Assembly: GCA_022059125.1 (NCBI GenBank) | Contig: JAEUWY010000002.1 | Span: 2,728,001-2,792,000 of the forward strand | Direction of reading: 5' to 3' | From: Corynespora cassiicola | Taxonomy: Eukaryota; Ascomycota; Dothideomycetes; Pleosporales; Corynesporascaceae | Length of the DNA: 64,000 nt | In this document: piece by piece, positions 1-12,350 of the stretch | Layout: each line of letters opens with the position of its first letter | How positions within the stretch are numbered: the first letter of the stretch is position 1 | Notes under the pieces: generated by a model | What the model was told of the DNA's origin: nothing | The model's input: the letters and a program-made list of their open reading frames with translations, nothing else | Databases searched by the model: none | Translations under genes and position numbers: made by a program

Positions 1-713
1 AAATCAGTAGGCAGTCGGGTGGCATCCGGAAATTTGGTTGTGACAGACCTGCGGTCTGTGCGAGGTGACTTGGTTGATGAGCGAAACTCTCTTTTCTCAA
101 CACATCCACAATTGCTAATGCTATTCATCCTTTCTAGAAGACTGACTCCATTCTTATATCTGTCTGGGCCTGAATGAGTTCCTTCCACATGTTCGCTCCC
201 CATCGTTTTCAACGGCCAAAGCGCCAACGCGCGTCGTGGCTGAGCAGTCTCGTATCGGGATCACCCCGACACAAATCCGGCAGCATTTAATACGGCCGAA
301 GCTCTCAAGTGGCTCATGCGATTTCCCACGCCCTCCTATTCGCTATCCCCGTTGAATGCCCAGAAAAGTAAACGTCCGCATGGCATCGGAGATTCTCTCT
401 CGCCGATGATCCCAAGGAGCTGGTCTGCGTTGCAACGTTGGATCCGGTTGGAACCACATTTTTAATAGCGTGCTTGCTTGAATCGGATGGTGATCCGCGC
501 GATGGGATGTTGTTAAAAATGAACGGATGCCCAGGACGCGTGCGCGAAGGGTCCTCTCTTTACCTCACTCTTCCCCAAATCCTTGGAGAGAAAGGTCTCG
601 ACTCTCGCTCTTTGTTTGTTTGGCCGATTCACTCGCTCTTTTTTTTGTGGCCTAGCATGGTATGATCAGGACCTTTGCTCCCAATCCCTTCTCTTCTGTT
701 ACGATACCAAAGC
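1..713. other. No supported gene; upstream region of the Ecm33-like gene
   Basis: I see no coding region with family resemblance here. Short open frames exist on both strands but have no recognisable motif and no splice support. A pyrimidine-rich stretch lies just before the ATG at 714, so the right end is probably the promoter and 5' UTR of the next gene. Confidence 0.6.
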
Positions 714-2248
714 ATGAGGCGTTGCATCGCTTCTGCCACCTTCCTGGCTGTGCAATGGCTAGCCGTTGGGGCGGAGGGTGCTGTTGGTATGTTCTTCCTT
801 CCCACTGCTTCCGCTTTTTCCGATTTTCTTGAGACATGATCGGCCCGACCCGTGTGATACAACCGTAAGCACAGTGATCCCACTTCATGCGCTTGTCGCC
901 ACGAGCGGATTTGTACGGTCTCGTTTGATCTCTGAATTGGATGAAATGTTTGATGTATTGATTGCTGAACAGAGTTATAGATTGTGCTCCTACGTCTGGA
1001 TCTCTCACTCTCAAAACGCCCCAGGATGTATCCGACTTGGCCCAATGTGGGGGGTTCACAGGAAACATTGTCGTCGCCGCTGATGGACCTTCGGCAATCC
1101 AGCTCGATGGCCTGACGTCTGTCTCCGGAAACATTGACATTGAAAATGTCGCGGGCCTTACCACACTCTCTTCTTCGACTCTCCAGGCCCTCACCAGCAT
1201 GACTCTGAACAATCTACCTCAGCTGTCCAATCTATCCTTTCCTTCCCTGAGTAATTTTAGCTCCCTCAAGTGGTATAATCTTCCGCAACTTGATCTATCT
1301 ATAATAGCCGCTGGACCAATCGATGGCGAGATCCAGGAAATTACGGTCTTCAACACAAGTGTCAAAAACCTGGACTGGCTGGTGTGGCCTGTTGGCTCGC
1401 TCGTCAACATTACAAGCAATGAAGACTTGAGGGAGTTCACGATCCCGTATAACACGCTGAACGCCGGTTGCGCGGTCAGCATTGTCTCGAACCCTTCCTT
1501 GAAGTCCATCACCTTTGACTCGCTCAACGGAATCTATGGCGGCCTCGATGTTAGCGACAACTCGGAAACCTCAGCGCTTGATTTCCCGAACCTTGAAACG
1601 ATCGGCGGCTTCGTGCAGCTCGGCGGATCGTTTTCCAATGTTACCATGCCCCGGCTCAAGACAATCAACGGAGCCCTCTCCGTCAAGTCGACAAATGACC
1701 TCACAGACTTGTGCGAAGACCTCTCCGACAAGAACCTCGCCGGGCACTACGATTGCCAATCCAACCTCGACCACGACAAAGCAGTTGCAAATTCCACCAT
1801 GGACGTGAGCTCATCGCCCGAATCGACTGGCACCTTTGACGGTGACGACGACGATGACGACGGCATCAAGCTGAGCCAACCTATGAAGGTTGGCATCGCC
1901 ATTAGTATCATCGTGCTCACTTTTATGCTCCTTGTGGCAGGTTTCTTCTATATCCGCCGCAGGCTGCGCTCCAAGGTGCGCGAAATTGAACACAAGCCAA
2001 AGGTCAGCGAAGCGGACTCGGTAGAACTCAACGAGCCTCACTCTGGCGGTGCGACAATTCCAAAAGAGCTAGAGGTCTGCCGCCCCAGGATGGAGTTGGA
2101 TGGCAAGACGATGTACGAGTTGGACGGAGGGCATACGGGGAGTGAGTTGAGTGTGGCTAAAGAGCCAAATACTCCGGCAAGCCCGGCCTACAGCACCGGA
2201 AGCGTCCGTAGCGTCACGCCGCTTGTCCGCTACGAGTTGCCTGCTTGA
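714..2248 (+). CDS. Ecm33/receptor-L-domain-like secreted repeat protein with one transmembrane helix
   Basis: Two exons are inferred, 714-786 and 981-2248, with donor GTATGT at 787 and acceptor TAG ending at 980, giving 446 aa. The first exon encodes a signal peptide (MRRCIASATFLAVQW...). The mature part carries irregular leucine-rich receptor-L-like repeats (for example LDGLTSVSGNIDIENV and LPQLSNLSFPSLSNF) and several N-glycosylation sites, as in the fungal Ecm33/Sps2 cell-wall family. Unlike GPI-anchored Ecm33, it continues with an acidic Asp run, one transmembrane helix (VGIAISIIVLTFMLLVAG), a basic stop-transfer (RRRLRSK) and a cytosolic tail of about 90 aa. A role in the cell wall or at the surface is likely from the family; the tail suggests an anchored sensor, which is inference. 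An alternative acceptor at 974 would add two residues. Confidence 0.8.
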
Positions 2249-2938
2249 AGAATTCAAAAGTCTGCCTAAAGAGAAGAGAAGAGGAGGACACGATTGGAAA
2301 CGCCCTTGACAAAACATGTGAAAAGTTCAACTATCCGGCGGAACACTGCACAACCGAGACGTTTGGGCATAGCCACACTGCCCCGCCAACGTCAGGACCC
2401 TTCAACGAAGCAGAGCCACCATATGATCATCGCTCGCCCATTCACACCTGTCTGGTCCGCCGCATGCTCGCTCAATACGAAGAACGACTCGTTTCGCGGA
2501 AGCTCGGCCTCCTCTCGATAAACGTGGATCCACCAGCACTCGCTAGCGCAAGGCCCGCGCTTTGCGAGCCTCATTCTAGAGTTCGATGGAAATAGTTTGC
2601 ACCGAGTCAGGGGAGGGCTAATGGGCTGCATATACGACGGACCATTTCGAGCGGGCATAGTGCCCCAAGGGATTTATGCGAGGGCAATAATTGGCATGAA
2701 AGAAAGAACAAGAGAAAAAAATCACGAAGGAATATCAAAATAGATCATCGTATGGGTTGGACACGGCCGTCATGGGATAGATGATGAATATTGAAGGATA
2801 TGCATTGGTAATCACGTCAATATTTGTGCCCTTTGTTTTTGTTTGACCGTAAAGTCTGCTACTGGTGCACTGTATACGAGGGCACTGCTAGTGAATACAC
2901 CAACAAGGGGCGGGTAACCCCCCTCCCCAAATACGCAT
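2249..2938. other. No supported gene; convergent 3' ends
   Basis: The Ecm33-like gene (+) and the MFS gene (-) converge here. The stretch probably holds their 3' UTRs. No ORF in it shows a family motif or splice support. Confidence 0.6.
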
Positions 2939-5112
2939 CTAAACGTGATCCCCTTCCCTCTCTTTCCCCTCGCCTCCCAAGCCTTGCAGCCTCTTTGCAA
3001 CATTCATGCTCAAAAACGTCTCAAAATTCGGGCTAACACATGCAAAGCCAATGAGCACTACTCCAAAGGGAATCGTCGCAAGAAACACCACTTGAAAGCT
3101 CTCAAGGTACGCTCGTTGGGTCGCAGCTTCAACCGCAACAATGACCCGTTGGTTGATTCCAGGGACCGTGGACAAATCACCCAGTGCGATGGACTCGAAT
3201 AGGGAGGGCAGTGAGGACTCGGGGAGCCCCAACGACAAGGCAGCGGACGACACGTACGGCGTCAGCTTGGAAGATACCTTGTTCGATAGTATGGAGACGT
3301 AGAGGGCCTGGGCCACGGCACCACCAACGGCACGGATGCTGCCTAGTACTCCGGTCGCGAGACCGATGTCTTGAGATTCGTAGAGAAGCGTCACTCCAGG
3401 AAAGGCGATGTTGTCTACCCATCCAATGACTTTTGGCGGTCAGAACAGGCACGAGAAGAGGGGAAGAGGGGCTTGCATACCAAAAGTGGCCAGGACACCT
3501 AATGTGATGAATGCAGCATACCCATCTGGCTTGAGACCGGCTTCTGCGCCAAGAAAAGCAGTGGATAGAGTGCATAGGATGATGCATTGCCACTTCACTT
3601 TCGGCAAGTAGGATATCGCGAAACCGCCAAACACCTGTCCAAGAAGGATGCCTCCGCCCACTACCGACGATGCCCAGCCAATTTTTAGAGAGTCGGTCGT
3701 GTATATTGTGCCCAGAATGGTAGGCCATAGCACGGTCAGAGAATAATATACCATTGCAGCAATTGTAGCGACCATGACAATGGCTACATATTCGAGCTTT
3801 TTGAAGAGCCGCGGCGGCATTAGTGCCTGTCCTTTGAATATGTAGGCTTCGTAGAAGCCAAAGGCAACCAGGGTTAGACCGCCCAAGACGAGGGCACAGA
3901 TGACCGCCGCTGTATGCGTGTCAGCCCGATTTTGGCATGCATTGGTTGATAGTAGTGCAGATCTGCTTACCACTCTTCCACGGATAGGTAGTTCCTCCCC
4001 ACGACAGTCCGATCAAGAACACTATGATTCCTGCAACAAAAAGGAATATCCCCACAAAGTCAATTTCTTTGACCTGCTGCCATTTGGTCTTTCCTTGGAC
4101 ATGTAGCTGTTCATATGTGGGAGGGTGGTACAGAAATTGATATAGAATGACTGTGATTCCCGATAGGATGATGCCCAGGTAGTAAGACCAGCGCCATCCT
4201 GCAGCGGTATTCCGGATGAAGATGCGGGCAATGATTGGGCCAAATACTTGAATTCATCAGCATGCCATTGCCGGGTCAAATCCAAGTCGTTCCTGACATA
4301 TGCTGTTTCAGATTGGTTGCACTTACCAGCAAAAGGTAGTGAAGAAAGAAACACCAAGGTGACCCATGGGCCTCTGTGCTTGTTCGGAACGAGCTCACCC
4401 AACACAATTCCGAAGGAGAGCTGACCAGCAGCCGCGAGTCCGTTCATCAGGTTTGCTCCAATCAGGGTGTCGATGCTCTTGGCTGTGCTCCCAACAATGC
4501 ACCCGACAAACCCCAAGATGCTGGTGCCCATGACAAAGGCCTTGCGTCCAAAGATGTCGGAGAGACGCCCGACTAATAGGAAGCCAATGGCAGATCCAAT
4601 CGTCCAGATGGTAGCAACCCAGTTCAAGTTGGTCGATGGACCAATGTCTGCATCGATCAAAGACCTATCAGGAGGTCAGATGAAGTGAGACATGCATTAC
4701 ACATCCTTGGGGGTGAAGCCGTCTACTATGTCGTCACATTGACTGAACATTACCGTGATGGAAGTGCTTACAATGTGTTGGCGGGCAAGACCCAACCAAG
4801 ATATGCGCAGATGGATCCTGTACACACTGCCTGTTTTTGGAAGATTAGCACAGTGATCGGTTATCCTTGGTGCATCACATCACAAAAAAATGTCTCTACA
4901 GTCTCACATGCTCAAGTTGGAAGACGTACGGCGACGGTTCCGATGAACTGCGGGGTCCAGAAGTAGCCTTTTGGCATATCTTCCACGTTGCCTCCGATAG
5001 CATGTGCGTCGACCAAATCCACGTGGCCATCTGCATGAACTTTTTTGACTACATTGGCATGCTCCACGTGCTGCGTGCTCGATCCATCGCTCTTCTCGGA
5101 TATTTCGGCCAT
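2939..5112 (-). CDS. MFS transporter, TRI12 (trichothecene efflux pump-like) family
   Basis: Six exons on the minus strand are inferred: 5112-4930, 4830-4772, 4664-4327, 4246-3971, 3909-3481 and 3429-2939. They join in frame to 591 aa, the usual length of the family. Five donors are GTACGT, GTAAGC, GTAAGT, GTAAGC and GTATGC; two acceptors are AAG rather than YAG. The protein starts with a hydrophilic N-terminus, then the family signature MPKGYFWTPQFIGTVA, the MFS motif A (GRLSDIFGRK), GAAGQLSFGIVLGELVPNK-type sequence, VVGGGILLGQVFGGFAISYL and SQDIGLATGVLGSIRAVGGA, which together match TRI12 proteins. These are plasma-membrane proton antiporters with about 14 helices that export drugs or metabolites, or import siderophores in some members. 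No biosynthetic cluster surrounds it, so the substrate is unknown. No frameshift or missing exon is seen. Confidence 0.92.
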
Positions 5113-7255
5113 TGTCTCGGTGTTGTTCTCGTTGGCCCTATCCCCGGCCTAATCGCGAATACGAGAATAAAGAAGAGCGAACAAATGGGAGTCGCCCTTG
5201 CAAGTTCCGTCAGAAAGGCGAGGTGGGTCAGAAGAAAGTCGCACCGTCCATGTGCTACTGCAGATGAACCATGGAACAGTGAGAGAAGGACCCACACCTG
5301 GAAAGAAGCTGTGGGAGAGGAATTGGCGGCAGATTACAGGCCATGAGGAACATGCTCTATAAATAAAGACGCTTCTGCGGAAGAGGACCGGAGATCATCA
5401 ACCGATGGCGCCGTTGGGGTAGTTGAATGTCGCCAACTCGACGTTTCAAGGCGAAGAATAGCCGGAACCCCTCAGTGAGTTCCCCCCTCCTTTGCGAAGT
5501 TGCCGCACTCTTGAATGGTGCGCTTGCTTAGAAAGCCCATCTAGGGTAGCGGGACAACCCTGTGACTCTTTTTAGTCGCTACGACTGAATCGAGAATTGT
5601 GTAGCGTACGAATCAAGGCGAATGTCATGACTCTTCTTGCGTGTACGGCTTTAGTAGGACGAAGTTCAGATGTTACATGTCAAGGAGAACCTATGCTTTA
5701 TCTGGAAGCCCGTAGGCTCGGAAAAGCTTACGCTGGACTATGTTTGAGAGGCAGATAACAGATGTGGCCAAGTTGACTAAAGACCCGAGACCATGGTGGT
5801 GGTTTGCTTGAAGTCAGGTATGAATGGCACATGTGCTCGATGGATCCAACTGTGTTCAAATAAGGTGTGGAGTAAAAGGTCGCGAAAGAAGAAAATCGCA
5901 AGTATGGGGTCCCGCTTGAGTGATGTGTAGACACCCTCTCGGGCCCAAGCTAGGCTGCTCGTGGGATAAAAGAATCGCCGAAGACTTCTGGGATCGCCTT
6001 TTCATCGGGAAAAGGAAAAGGAACGCTGAAATTCGCATGTCGGAGCAAAAGTACCCCTCACACTACAGGTCTGGGCCTTTTGGGGCGCAAGCATGGACGA
6101 ATTGCGGGATTATGCCCGTACCCGCATGCAGCTCCGGGAAGGCACAAAACGGCGTATGGTCCAGGCGCAAAGGGGCTAGACTCCTGGTTGAACTCCGGTT
6201 CATGCAGGTAATATCAAGGCCAAGGCAGAAAGTGATTAACACATTTTGCTCCCTTTTATCAATTCGACTTGCTGCTCATCAGATAGCGAGTAGTTGGAGT
6301 AACGAGCTATACAACTCACCGAATTGCTCGATTTTCCAGTTATATCTCGGCCCAGGAGAAAACAGACCCCCAAAATGGCCGCTCGACATACTGGCACATT
6401 TCAGTCTGACCATCTCTTGAGATTCTAGGAAAAGGCCTAGGAAGCAGAGTTACGATGAATTAGTAGCAAAAATTGTCACAATATCTCCGGAATCTTTGGG
6501 AAAGACAATGGTCCTTGCCCAGGCAGCCTCGGGGCGTGTCGACGGTCGCTGTACATTGCACCCGTGATGCTCGAACCTAGAGTTTGATTGACTGATATTT
6601 GGGAACATGTGCGGCGATACCAGGCTATACTGACCTTTGATCCACATTATGCAAGGAATTGGAGAGCACGTGGCACACCCAGGCGTACCTGTCTGCCCAC
6701 GTCCACTGTGATCTGGTAACCTTGCCAAGAAGCCAAAATCTTGAGTACAATCAGGAGAGAACACCCGTGACATGGAAAGAACAATACCAGCAGATGCTAT
6801 TACATACCGAGACTCCTATCCTATTCCAGTTTTCGCAATGCGAGTAAGTTGTATACGTAGGTATGCCGCTTGACAGTAGAGTGACGCGTAGTACAATGGG
6901 CCAGGGCCAGACAGGCGCGACTTTGGGCAAAATGGGAATGCAGGGCACAATAGTATGCCAACCAACAGATTTACAAGCAGATACAGGAGCCCTGCAAGGA
7001 GAATCTGTTACTAGCATACATCGCACGTGTATGCCTTCAAAGCCGCGGTGTTGGTTATAGAGAGGATGAAGACTATGCTTACTAAGCGCACAGCATGGGT
7101 TCAATCATTCAAGCTGACATTGCGGCACAAAGACTCCTTTTTACACCTTCGGACTTGACTGATCAACTGGAAAGCTCCTTATCCCGCGACTATCATCGAG
7201 AATCGTCCAGAATTATCAAAATAACGCGTCCGTACACAAGCAACGCGTTGACGTC
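5113..7255. other. No supported gene; intergenic
   Basis: This 2.1-kb stretch separates the MFS gene (-) from the DUF7704-like gene (+), so both promoters lie in it. The longest frames (166 aa at 5920-6420 on +, 117 aa at 6751-7104 on -) have irregular composition and no motif I recognise. I see no tRNA, transposon end or repeat. Confidence 0.55.
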
Positions 7256-7787
7256 ATGGCGCTCGGAACCGTTCTCACATTCTGGCCTGCGCTCCTTTTC
7301 ACGTACTTGGAGCCCATCGCTTTGTAAGTTGTGTCAGCTACACTACAATCAGCGAATCACGCATGGAAACCAGAGCCACAGGCGCTGACGAGCCCGCAGA
7401 TTGTTGGGTTGGCGAAGCGCCTTCACGGAGCCCTCCGATTTCGTCACGAAGCAGGCTCCCACCACCTCCCTAAGCCCAGTCCCCACTGGCGCGCTCATCC
7501 TTTCGTACACGACTGGAAACATCTACTTCTTGCTTGCGGCGCTTGCGGTGCTCTGTACCGCAATCACCCGGGAATCCCGAGTTGCCAAGTGGTACCTGTT
7601 CATGGTGGCCATGGCGGACCTCGGACACATTTACAGCAGCTACAAAGGCATGGGCCAGGAAGCCTTTTTGAACTTTAATGATTACACCGACTTGATGTGG
7701 GGGAATATCGGAGTCAGCGCTTTCTTGCATGTGAACCGCATTGCGACGGTCCTGGGCGTGTTCGGACGAATTGGTCCGAAGGCGTGA
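7256..7787 (+). CDS. Small four-helix membrane protein, DUF7704-like
   Basis: Two exons, 7256-7323 and 7400-7787 (donor GTAAGT at 7324, acceptor GCAG ending at 7399), give 151 aa. The product is almost entirely hydrophobic with four probable membrane helices: around LTFWPALLFTYLEPIAL, GNIYFLLAALAVLCT, WYLFMVAMADLGHIYSSY and WGNIGVSAFLHVNRIATVLG. The motifs LEPIAL, ADLGHIY and WGNIGVSAFL..NRIA match the fungal DUF7704 family of small membrane proteins of about 150 aa. No biochemical role is established for the family as far as I know. It stands alone on the plus strand with no operon-like partner. Confidence 0.82.
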
Positions 7788-8522
7788 GTGTAAGGCTATG
7801 AAGCTGCGGACAAGAAGAGTTTGTCGCGGGAGCTTGTAGTGCTTGAATATTGGCATGACGGGGTCGCCGCAAATTAATCACTCCGTAGTGCCTTTTGGAT
7901 TTCTAATTCTCTGCTGCTTCGATATGCAAAGTCACATGCCTGTCCTTTTCCCCTTTTCAACATTCTTCTTTTTCTTCTTCGATATTCCGTCTGTACCCTG
8001 CAGCTTGCCACACTGCCTGATAATGACAGGCTGGCCTTCTCCGCAATCACGTACCGAATGAGGGAATACAGCACAGCACTACTCAGCGCGGATGACGTTG
8101 GCCTTGCTTCCACGTACGGCCGCCTCGGCCGCGAATCTCGATGATTTGCTCGCATCATCAGCCCGCAAGAAGCGCTTCGTATTGGCTCACAAACAAGAGA
8201 GAGAAAACTGTCCGTTCTCGGAAAGGCTTGATTGAATGGTGCCTGGCCCGATCAAGCCAAACCCTGGCGGATCAGGCGGTTTCCGGAAGGCACGGAAACT
8301 GCGGGAACCCGCACGGCGTCCCGGATACGCCCCCATGCTGGTCCACGAGGACGAGGATTTTGTCGAACCCGGTATTTGCGGCGCTCCGTGTCATGAAATG
8401 CCGGAGCGAGTCGTCAAAATGACAGATTCCAGGGGTGTGATCGCTGCCTTGCGCGAGGTTGCTCACGCGACACCTTGCCCGGTTTATAGTCTAGCCATGC
8501 CTTTTCCACGGTGCAGGCAAGC
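7788..8522. other. No supported gene; intergenic with pyrimidine-rich tract
   Basis: The stretch separates two plus-strand genes. It holds a T/C-rich tract at about 7939-7990. A 120-aa frame at 8236-8598 runs through the first intron of the next gene and lacks motifs, so it is most likely 5' UTR. No RNA gene is seen. Confidence 0.55.
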
Positions 8523-9776
8523 ATGGCAAATTATAAGAATGTGGTCGAGCCGGCCAGTAAGTCTGACAAAGTTGCTGTGCTCTGGCATTTCTAACTAGCT
8601 CGCAGCCATAGTATTCATCTTCACCGTTGCTACGTTGATAAACCGCCGCCGACGAAGACGAAATTCTCTCCCAAATGACCTCAAAGTCTGCTCACCCACC
8701 TCTACACTCGTTTCTCCGAGTATCCCGCAAGCAGGGCTTCCGGATAACTCCAGATTCCGCACCAACCTGACCTCCCGTTTCCTCTCAAAGTTTCCCTTTT
8801 TGCTCGAAATATGGTACTGGAACTTGACGTACTGGGTACTGCCTTCTCTTCCCAAGACCCAAGCAACGGTCAAGCTCAGATGGAGCAAACCTTGCTGACA
8901 GGACCCCAGACCTACCAGCTCGCACGCGCCTACTCGGCCACCCTCATCCGAACCTCCCCCACAGCACACGCAACCGCCATAAACCACGCGCGGTCCATCC
9001 TGCACCTCGAGCAGCGCATTGGCATAGCCCTCGAGCTCCCTACCCAACGCTTCATCCTGGACCGCACCCCGTGGCTCATGCCCCTCCTGGCGCGCGTGTA
9101 CTATTCGCACATTGTGGTCGGCATCCTGTTCATCGTCTACACATACATGTCCCTGCCCCACGGCACGTATACCCGCGTTCGCCGCACCATTGCCGTGAAC
9201 AACATGCTTGCTTTTGTCGTCTTGACTGCGTGGCGGTGCGCCCCGCCTAGGCTTATGCCCAGGGAGTATGGGTTCGTCGATGTCTTGCATCCGCCTCCGC
9301 CGGGCGTTGCGCCACATGGCACTCCAGCGGCGCAGACTCTTGCAACGGCCGTGCAGGAGGGCAATGTGGATGAACAGCAGCAACCCACCTTTTGGAATAA
9401 TAATCCGTTCCAGCTCACCATTGCTGCGATGCCGTCGCTGCACTTTGGCACGTCACTCTACCTGTGTCTCTGTCTTGTGCACTTTTCACCACACAGGCCG
9501 TTGCGCCTACTTGCTCCCCTGTGGCCGGCTGCCATGTTGCTCACCATCTTGGCTACGGCGAATCACTGGGTGTTGGATGCGGTAGTGGGCGCGTGTATCC
9601 CGTTTATTGGTTGGAGGCTGCATTGGATCTTTGACTGCGAAGCCAGCAGGCGGATTGAACAGTGGGGGTTTTGGCTTTTGAAGACGGAAAAGCCACGCGT
9701 CAGAGTAGGCTCTGAGAAAGACGAGGACTTCAGAGAAGAGGCTGTAAGGAGAAAGGACGGAGCGTGGATGGCTTGA
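8523..9776 (+). CDS. PAP2-superfamily membrane protein, Aur1/Ipt1-like (inositolphosphotransferase-like)
   Basis: Three exons, 8523-8556, 8606-8835 and 8910-9776, join in frame to 376 aa. The first intron is only 49 nt with a clear CTAAC branch; the second is 74 nt with a GCTGAC branch. The protein has a short N-terminus, a first helix followed by an Arg run (NRRRRRRN), the helix segment LLEIWYWNLTYW typical of this fungal family, and further helices. The PAP2 catalytic motifs are present: MPSLHFG (acid/base His) and ANHWVLDAVVG (nucleophile His and Asp). This places it in the PAP2_3 (Aur1/Ipt1-type) group, which transfers or hydrolyses phospho-head groups on lipids in Golgi/ER membranes. Whether it is a true inositolphosphoryl transferase or a phosphatase cannot be told; it lacks the length and conservation of Aur1 itself. 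Confidence 0.85.
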
Positions 9777-10009
9777 AAGGAGAGCCCATGTTCGCGGCAT
9801 ATGTCTGCGCGAGTGGACCATGACGATATTTGCCCCAGGACCACCATCGACAGCCAATGCTTGAAATCAAATCTCTTCTCAAAATAGAATGTACAACATT
9901 GAATCCTACATAGTTTTACAATCCACGCGGGTGCAGAATCGGCCCCATAATGATCCAAACCTCTTTCCACTATGATACAAATGCAATGCTATAAAACACG
10001 TCATGTCCA

Positions 10010-12037
10010 CTAAGCCGCGCCCTTGAGCCTCTGCTGCCTTTCTTCGTCGGCCTTTTTCTCAATCTTGTTCATCGCATGCCGCCACTTCTTGGCAGAAAGC
10101 GGCTGTCCAAACTCTGGAATGGCCCTGGTGCCTTCTTGGGGCAATCTGGAAGCCTTGGAGGGCTTGCCGCGATGGGACACAAACTTTAGACCACGCTCCG
10201 CAGTCGCATATCTGTACACCTTCTCCAGGCCAACCTCGCGGCGCTTTTGAGCAGGGGTTATCTTTTGCCTATGAAGCGAAACGTTTCCGAGGGATAGGAG
10301 CTCGTTAGCGGGTGCCTTCTTTCCAGGTTCGATGCCGGCGTCGGCGCGCAAGTTCGCGGAGCGATTGGCCTTGGCAGCTTCGATGTGAATGACGCTGTGG
10401 AGTTTGTTGGTCTTGGGCTTGGTGGCGTTGCGAAGGTGGCTGTATAGTTCGCCCAGGGATTTGGCAGAGCTAATGTATGGGTCGGAGATGTGGAGGCCAG
10501 TGAGCTGGATGAGACGTTTCGAAAGCTAAAAGTTGGTCAGTACTATGAAAAAAGCCCAGCTTTGGAGGGGGACTTGCAGCAAATTTCACATCCGGGTCAG
10601 CTAACGGAACGCGGTACCAGCTAATCTCGAGCTCGGAGGCTATCGAAGGGACGGCGGCTGCCGCATCGGCCGAAAGTATTGTGACGCTCTCGCAGATGCT
10701 TTCGCGCAGCTCAGAGACCATTTGCTCGACCGAATCAGCTGCAGCCTCGAGGGCAGCGTGGGCATCTTCCTTGGGAGCAGGCTCAGGTTCGACGGGCGTC
10801 GAGGACACGACGGGTTCGGCTGCGGGCACCGGGGTGGACTCTGGCTTCTCCTCGATCTCCACCTTGGGGGCTTCCTGGACGGGCTTCGCGCGAGGTACTG
10901 GCCTGTTCGACATGAAGTCAAAGGGCTTCTTTTCATCGTCACCCTTGACCAGGGCTGCCCGGCGTGTCTCGGGCGTCGCGGCTTGGGCAGCCTCAATCTC
11001 TGCTTGCGACACAGCGGGCTCAGCAGCGTCCTCGGCCACAATCTCGCCTTCCTCAGCAAGCAATTCCTCCTCAATCAGCTCTTCGGGTTGCGCGTATGAG
11101 GGCACGTGTTCCATCTCTGAAAGAAGCGCCTCTACACTCTTCCGCTTGGGGAAAGTCAGAGCAAGCTCACCGCTGTCCGTCCTGTGCAACTTGACGTCCT
11201 TGATCCACTTGGGTGCATTGTAAACGCCACGGTTGGGAAGTTTGGCAACGTCCATGTCCTTTCCGGCCTGCTTCAGGGTATAAATCTCGACCAGCGCCTG
11301 GTGAAAGGCTTTGCGGAGGTGGGAAACAGCATTGAGGGGTTTGATGCGGCCAAAACTATAGCAGGTCAGCGTAATTCTCGCATGAAAATCGTCCTTGGAC
11401 ACAACACGTACCTAAGGTTTGTATAAGGCAATCCCGTAAAGTCGTAGTAGCTCTGGGCCATCATCAAGTTGTCGTCACGGAGCGTATAGGGCGTGCCGGT
11501 CAAATCCTCAATCTTGTCGGCCATGTTGTCGTTTAGCGGCGTGTACGTCCGGAGCGTCAGCTTCTCAAACTCCTTGGCCATGCTGCTTTCTTCCCGCTGC
11601 CTTATCCACTCCTGCCCACCCACGTGCCTCAAGCGGAATCCGTTGTTTGCAGGATGATATTCCTTATTCTCCCTCTCGTGACCCCTGATCTCGCGTCCGT
11701 TCTCGTCGACGAGGACCTCTACCTCTTCTCCCTGCTCCTCGGGAGCTATTCGCACGGGGGAGGTGGGATCGTAAGGATCGACGTGGGCACCAATTGGCTC
11801 CGAATCACCAAGTAGACGCTTCTGCCATCTCCGCACCATCTGCTGATGCTTCTTTTTGTCCTGTTTTCCGGAGAGAAGGAAGGCATTAGACGGGGTGGTG
11901 GTGAAGGCGGCAGTCTGGGCATAAGGGAGGGTAACGAGCGCGGCGCGGCATGGCGTTGGGTTCAACCGGCGTGTGATCAAAGGAGTGAAGGGAGCGGAAG
12001 GATCAATTGCCCGCGAGGGGCGCGGTATTCGGCGCAT
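10010..12037 (-). CDS. Mitochondrial large-subunit ribosomal protein mL50 (yeast Mrpl13-type)
   Basis: Three exons on the minus strand are inferred: 12037-11412, 11355-10578 and 10525-10010, giving 639 aa. The N-terminus is basic and Ser/Thr-rich, as for a mitochondrial presequence. The conserved core follows (LLGDSEPIGAHVDPYDPTSP, LTGTPYTLRDDN, YDFTGLPYTNL, SFGRIKPLNAVSHLRKAFHQ, WYRVPLADPDVKFALSKRL, GLHISDPYISSAK), matching fungal mL50. The first intron has a GCTGACC branch and a TATAG acceptor. The second intron starts with GCAAGT, a GC-AG intron, the only joint that restores VKFA-LSKRL in frame. Exon 2 contains an acidic, Pro/Ala/Glu-rich insertion of about 200 aa, which makes the protein longer than yeast Mrpl13 (264 aa). 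The gene is transcribed in the same direction as Arp6, 313 bp downstream of it. Confidence 0.88.
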
Positions 12038-12350
12038 GGAGGGCGATGGTGGTGGTGCAGCTGCGGTCGTGCTTCTCGAAGAATTTCCAAACTGTCACCG
12101 GGTGACTAAGCGAGAGGAACCAATCAGCGCCCTCCATCTCCGAGACCTCATCGCGCTCTAGGCCCGCGACATGGCCGTGTTGACTGCGAGGCTCGAAGCA
12201 GAATTTGCCCATGTGCAATGATTTTTGAGAGTACGGTGGCTGGAAGGGGCATTTTGGCCACCTCATCCACATTAAAGTTCAGATTCAGCGTCCCCAAAGC
12301 ATCGGCTATGGACGCCTTGCAGTCTAATAGTACAGTGGTATCGCTTGCGC

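Noticed and set aside
5920..6420. 166-aa plus-strand ORF
   Set aside because: It has no motif or domain-like pattern, no splice partner, and opposing frames of similar quality overlap nearby.
8595..9443. 282-aa minus-strand ORF opposite the PAP2 gene
   Set aside because: It is the antisense shadow of a conserved gene with intact PAP2 motifs; its own sequence has no motif.
10681..11223. 180-aa plus-strand ORF opposite mL50
   Set aside because: It is the antisense shadow of the acidic, repetitive insertion in mL50 exon 2.
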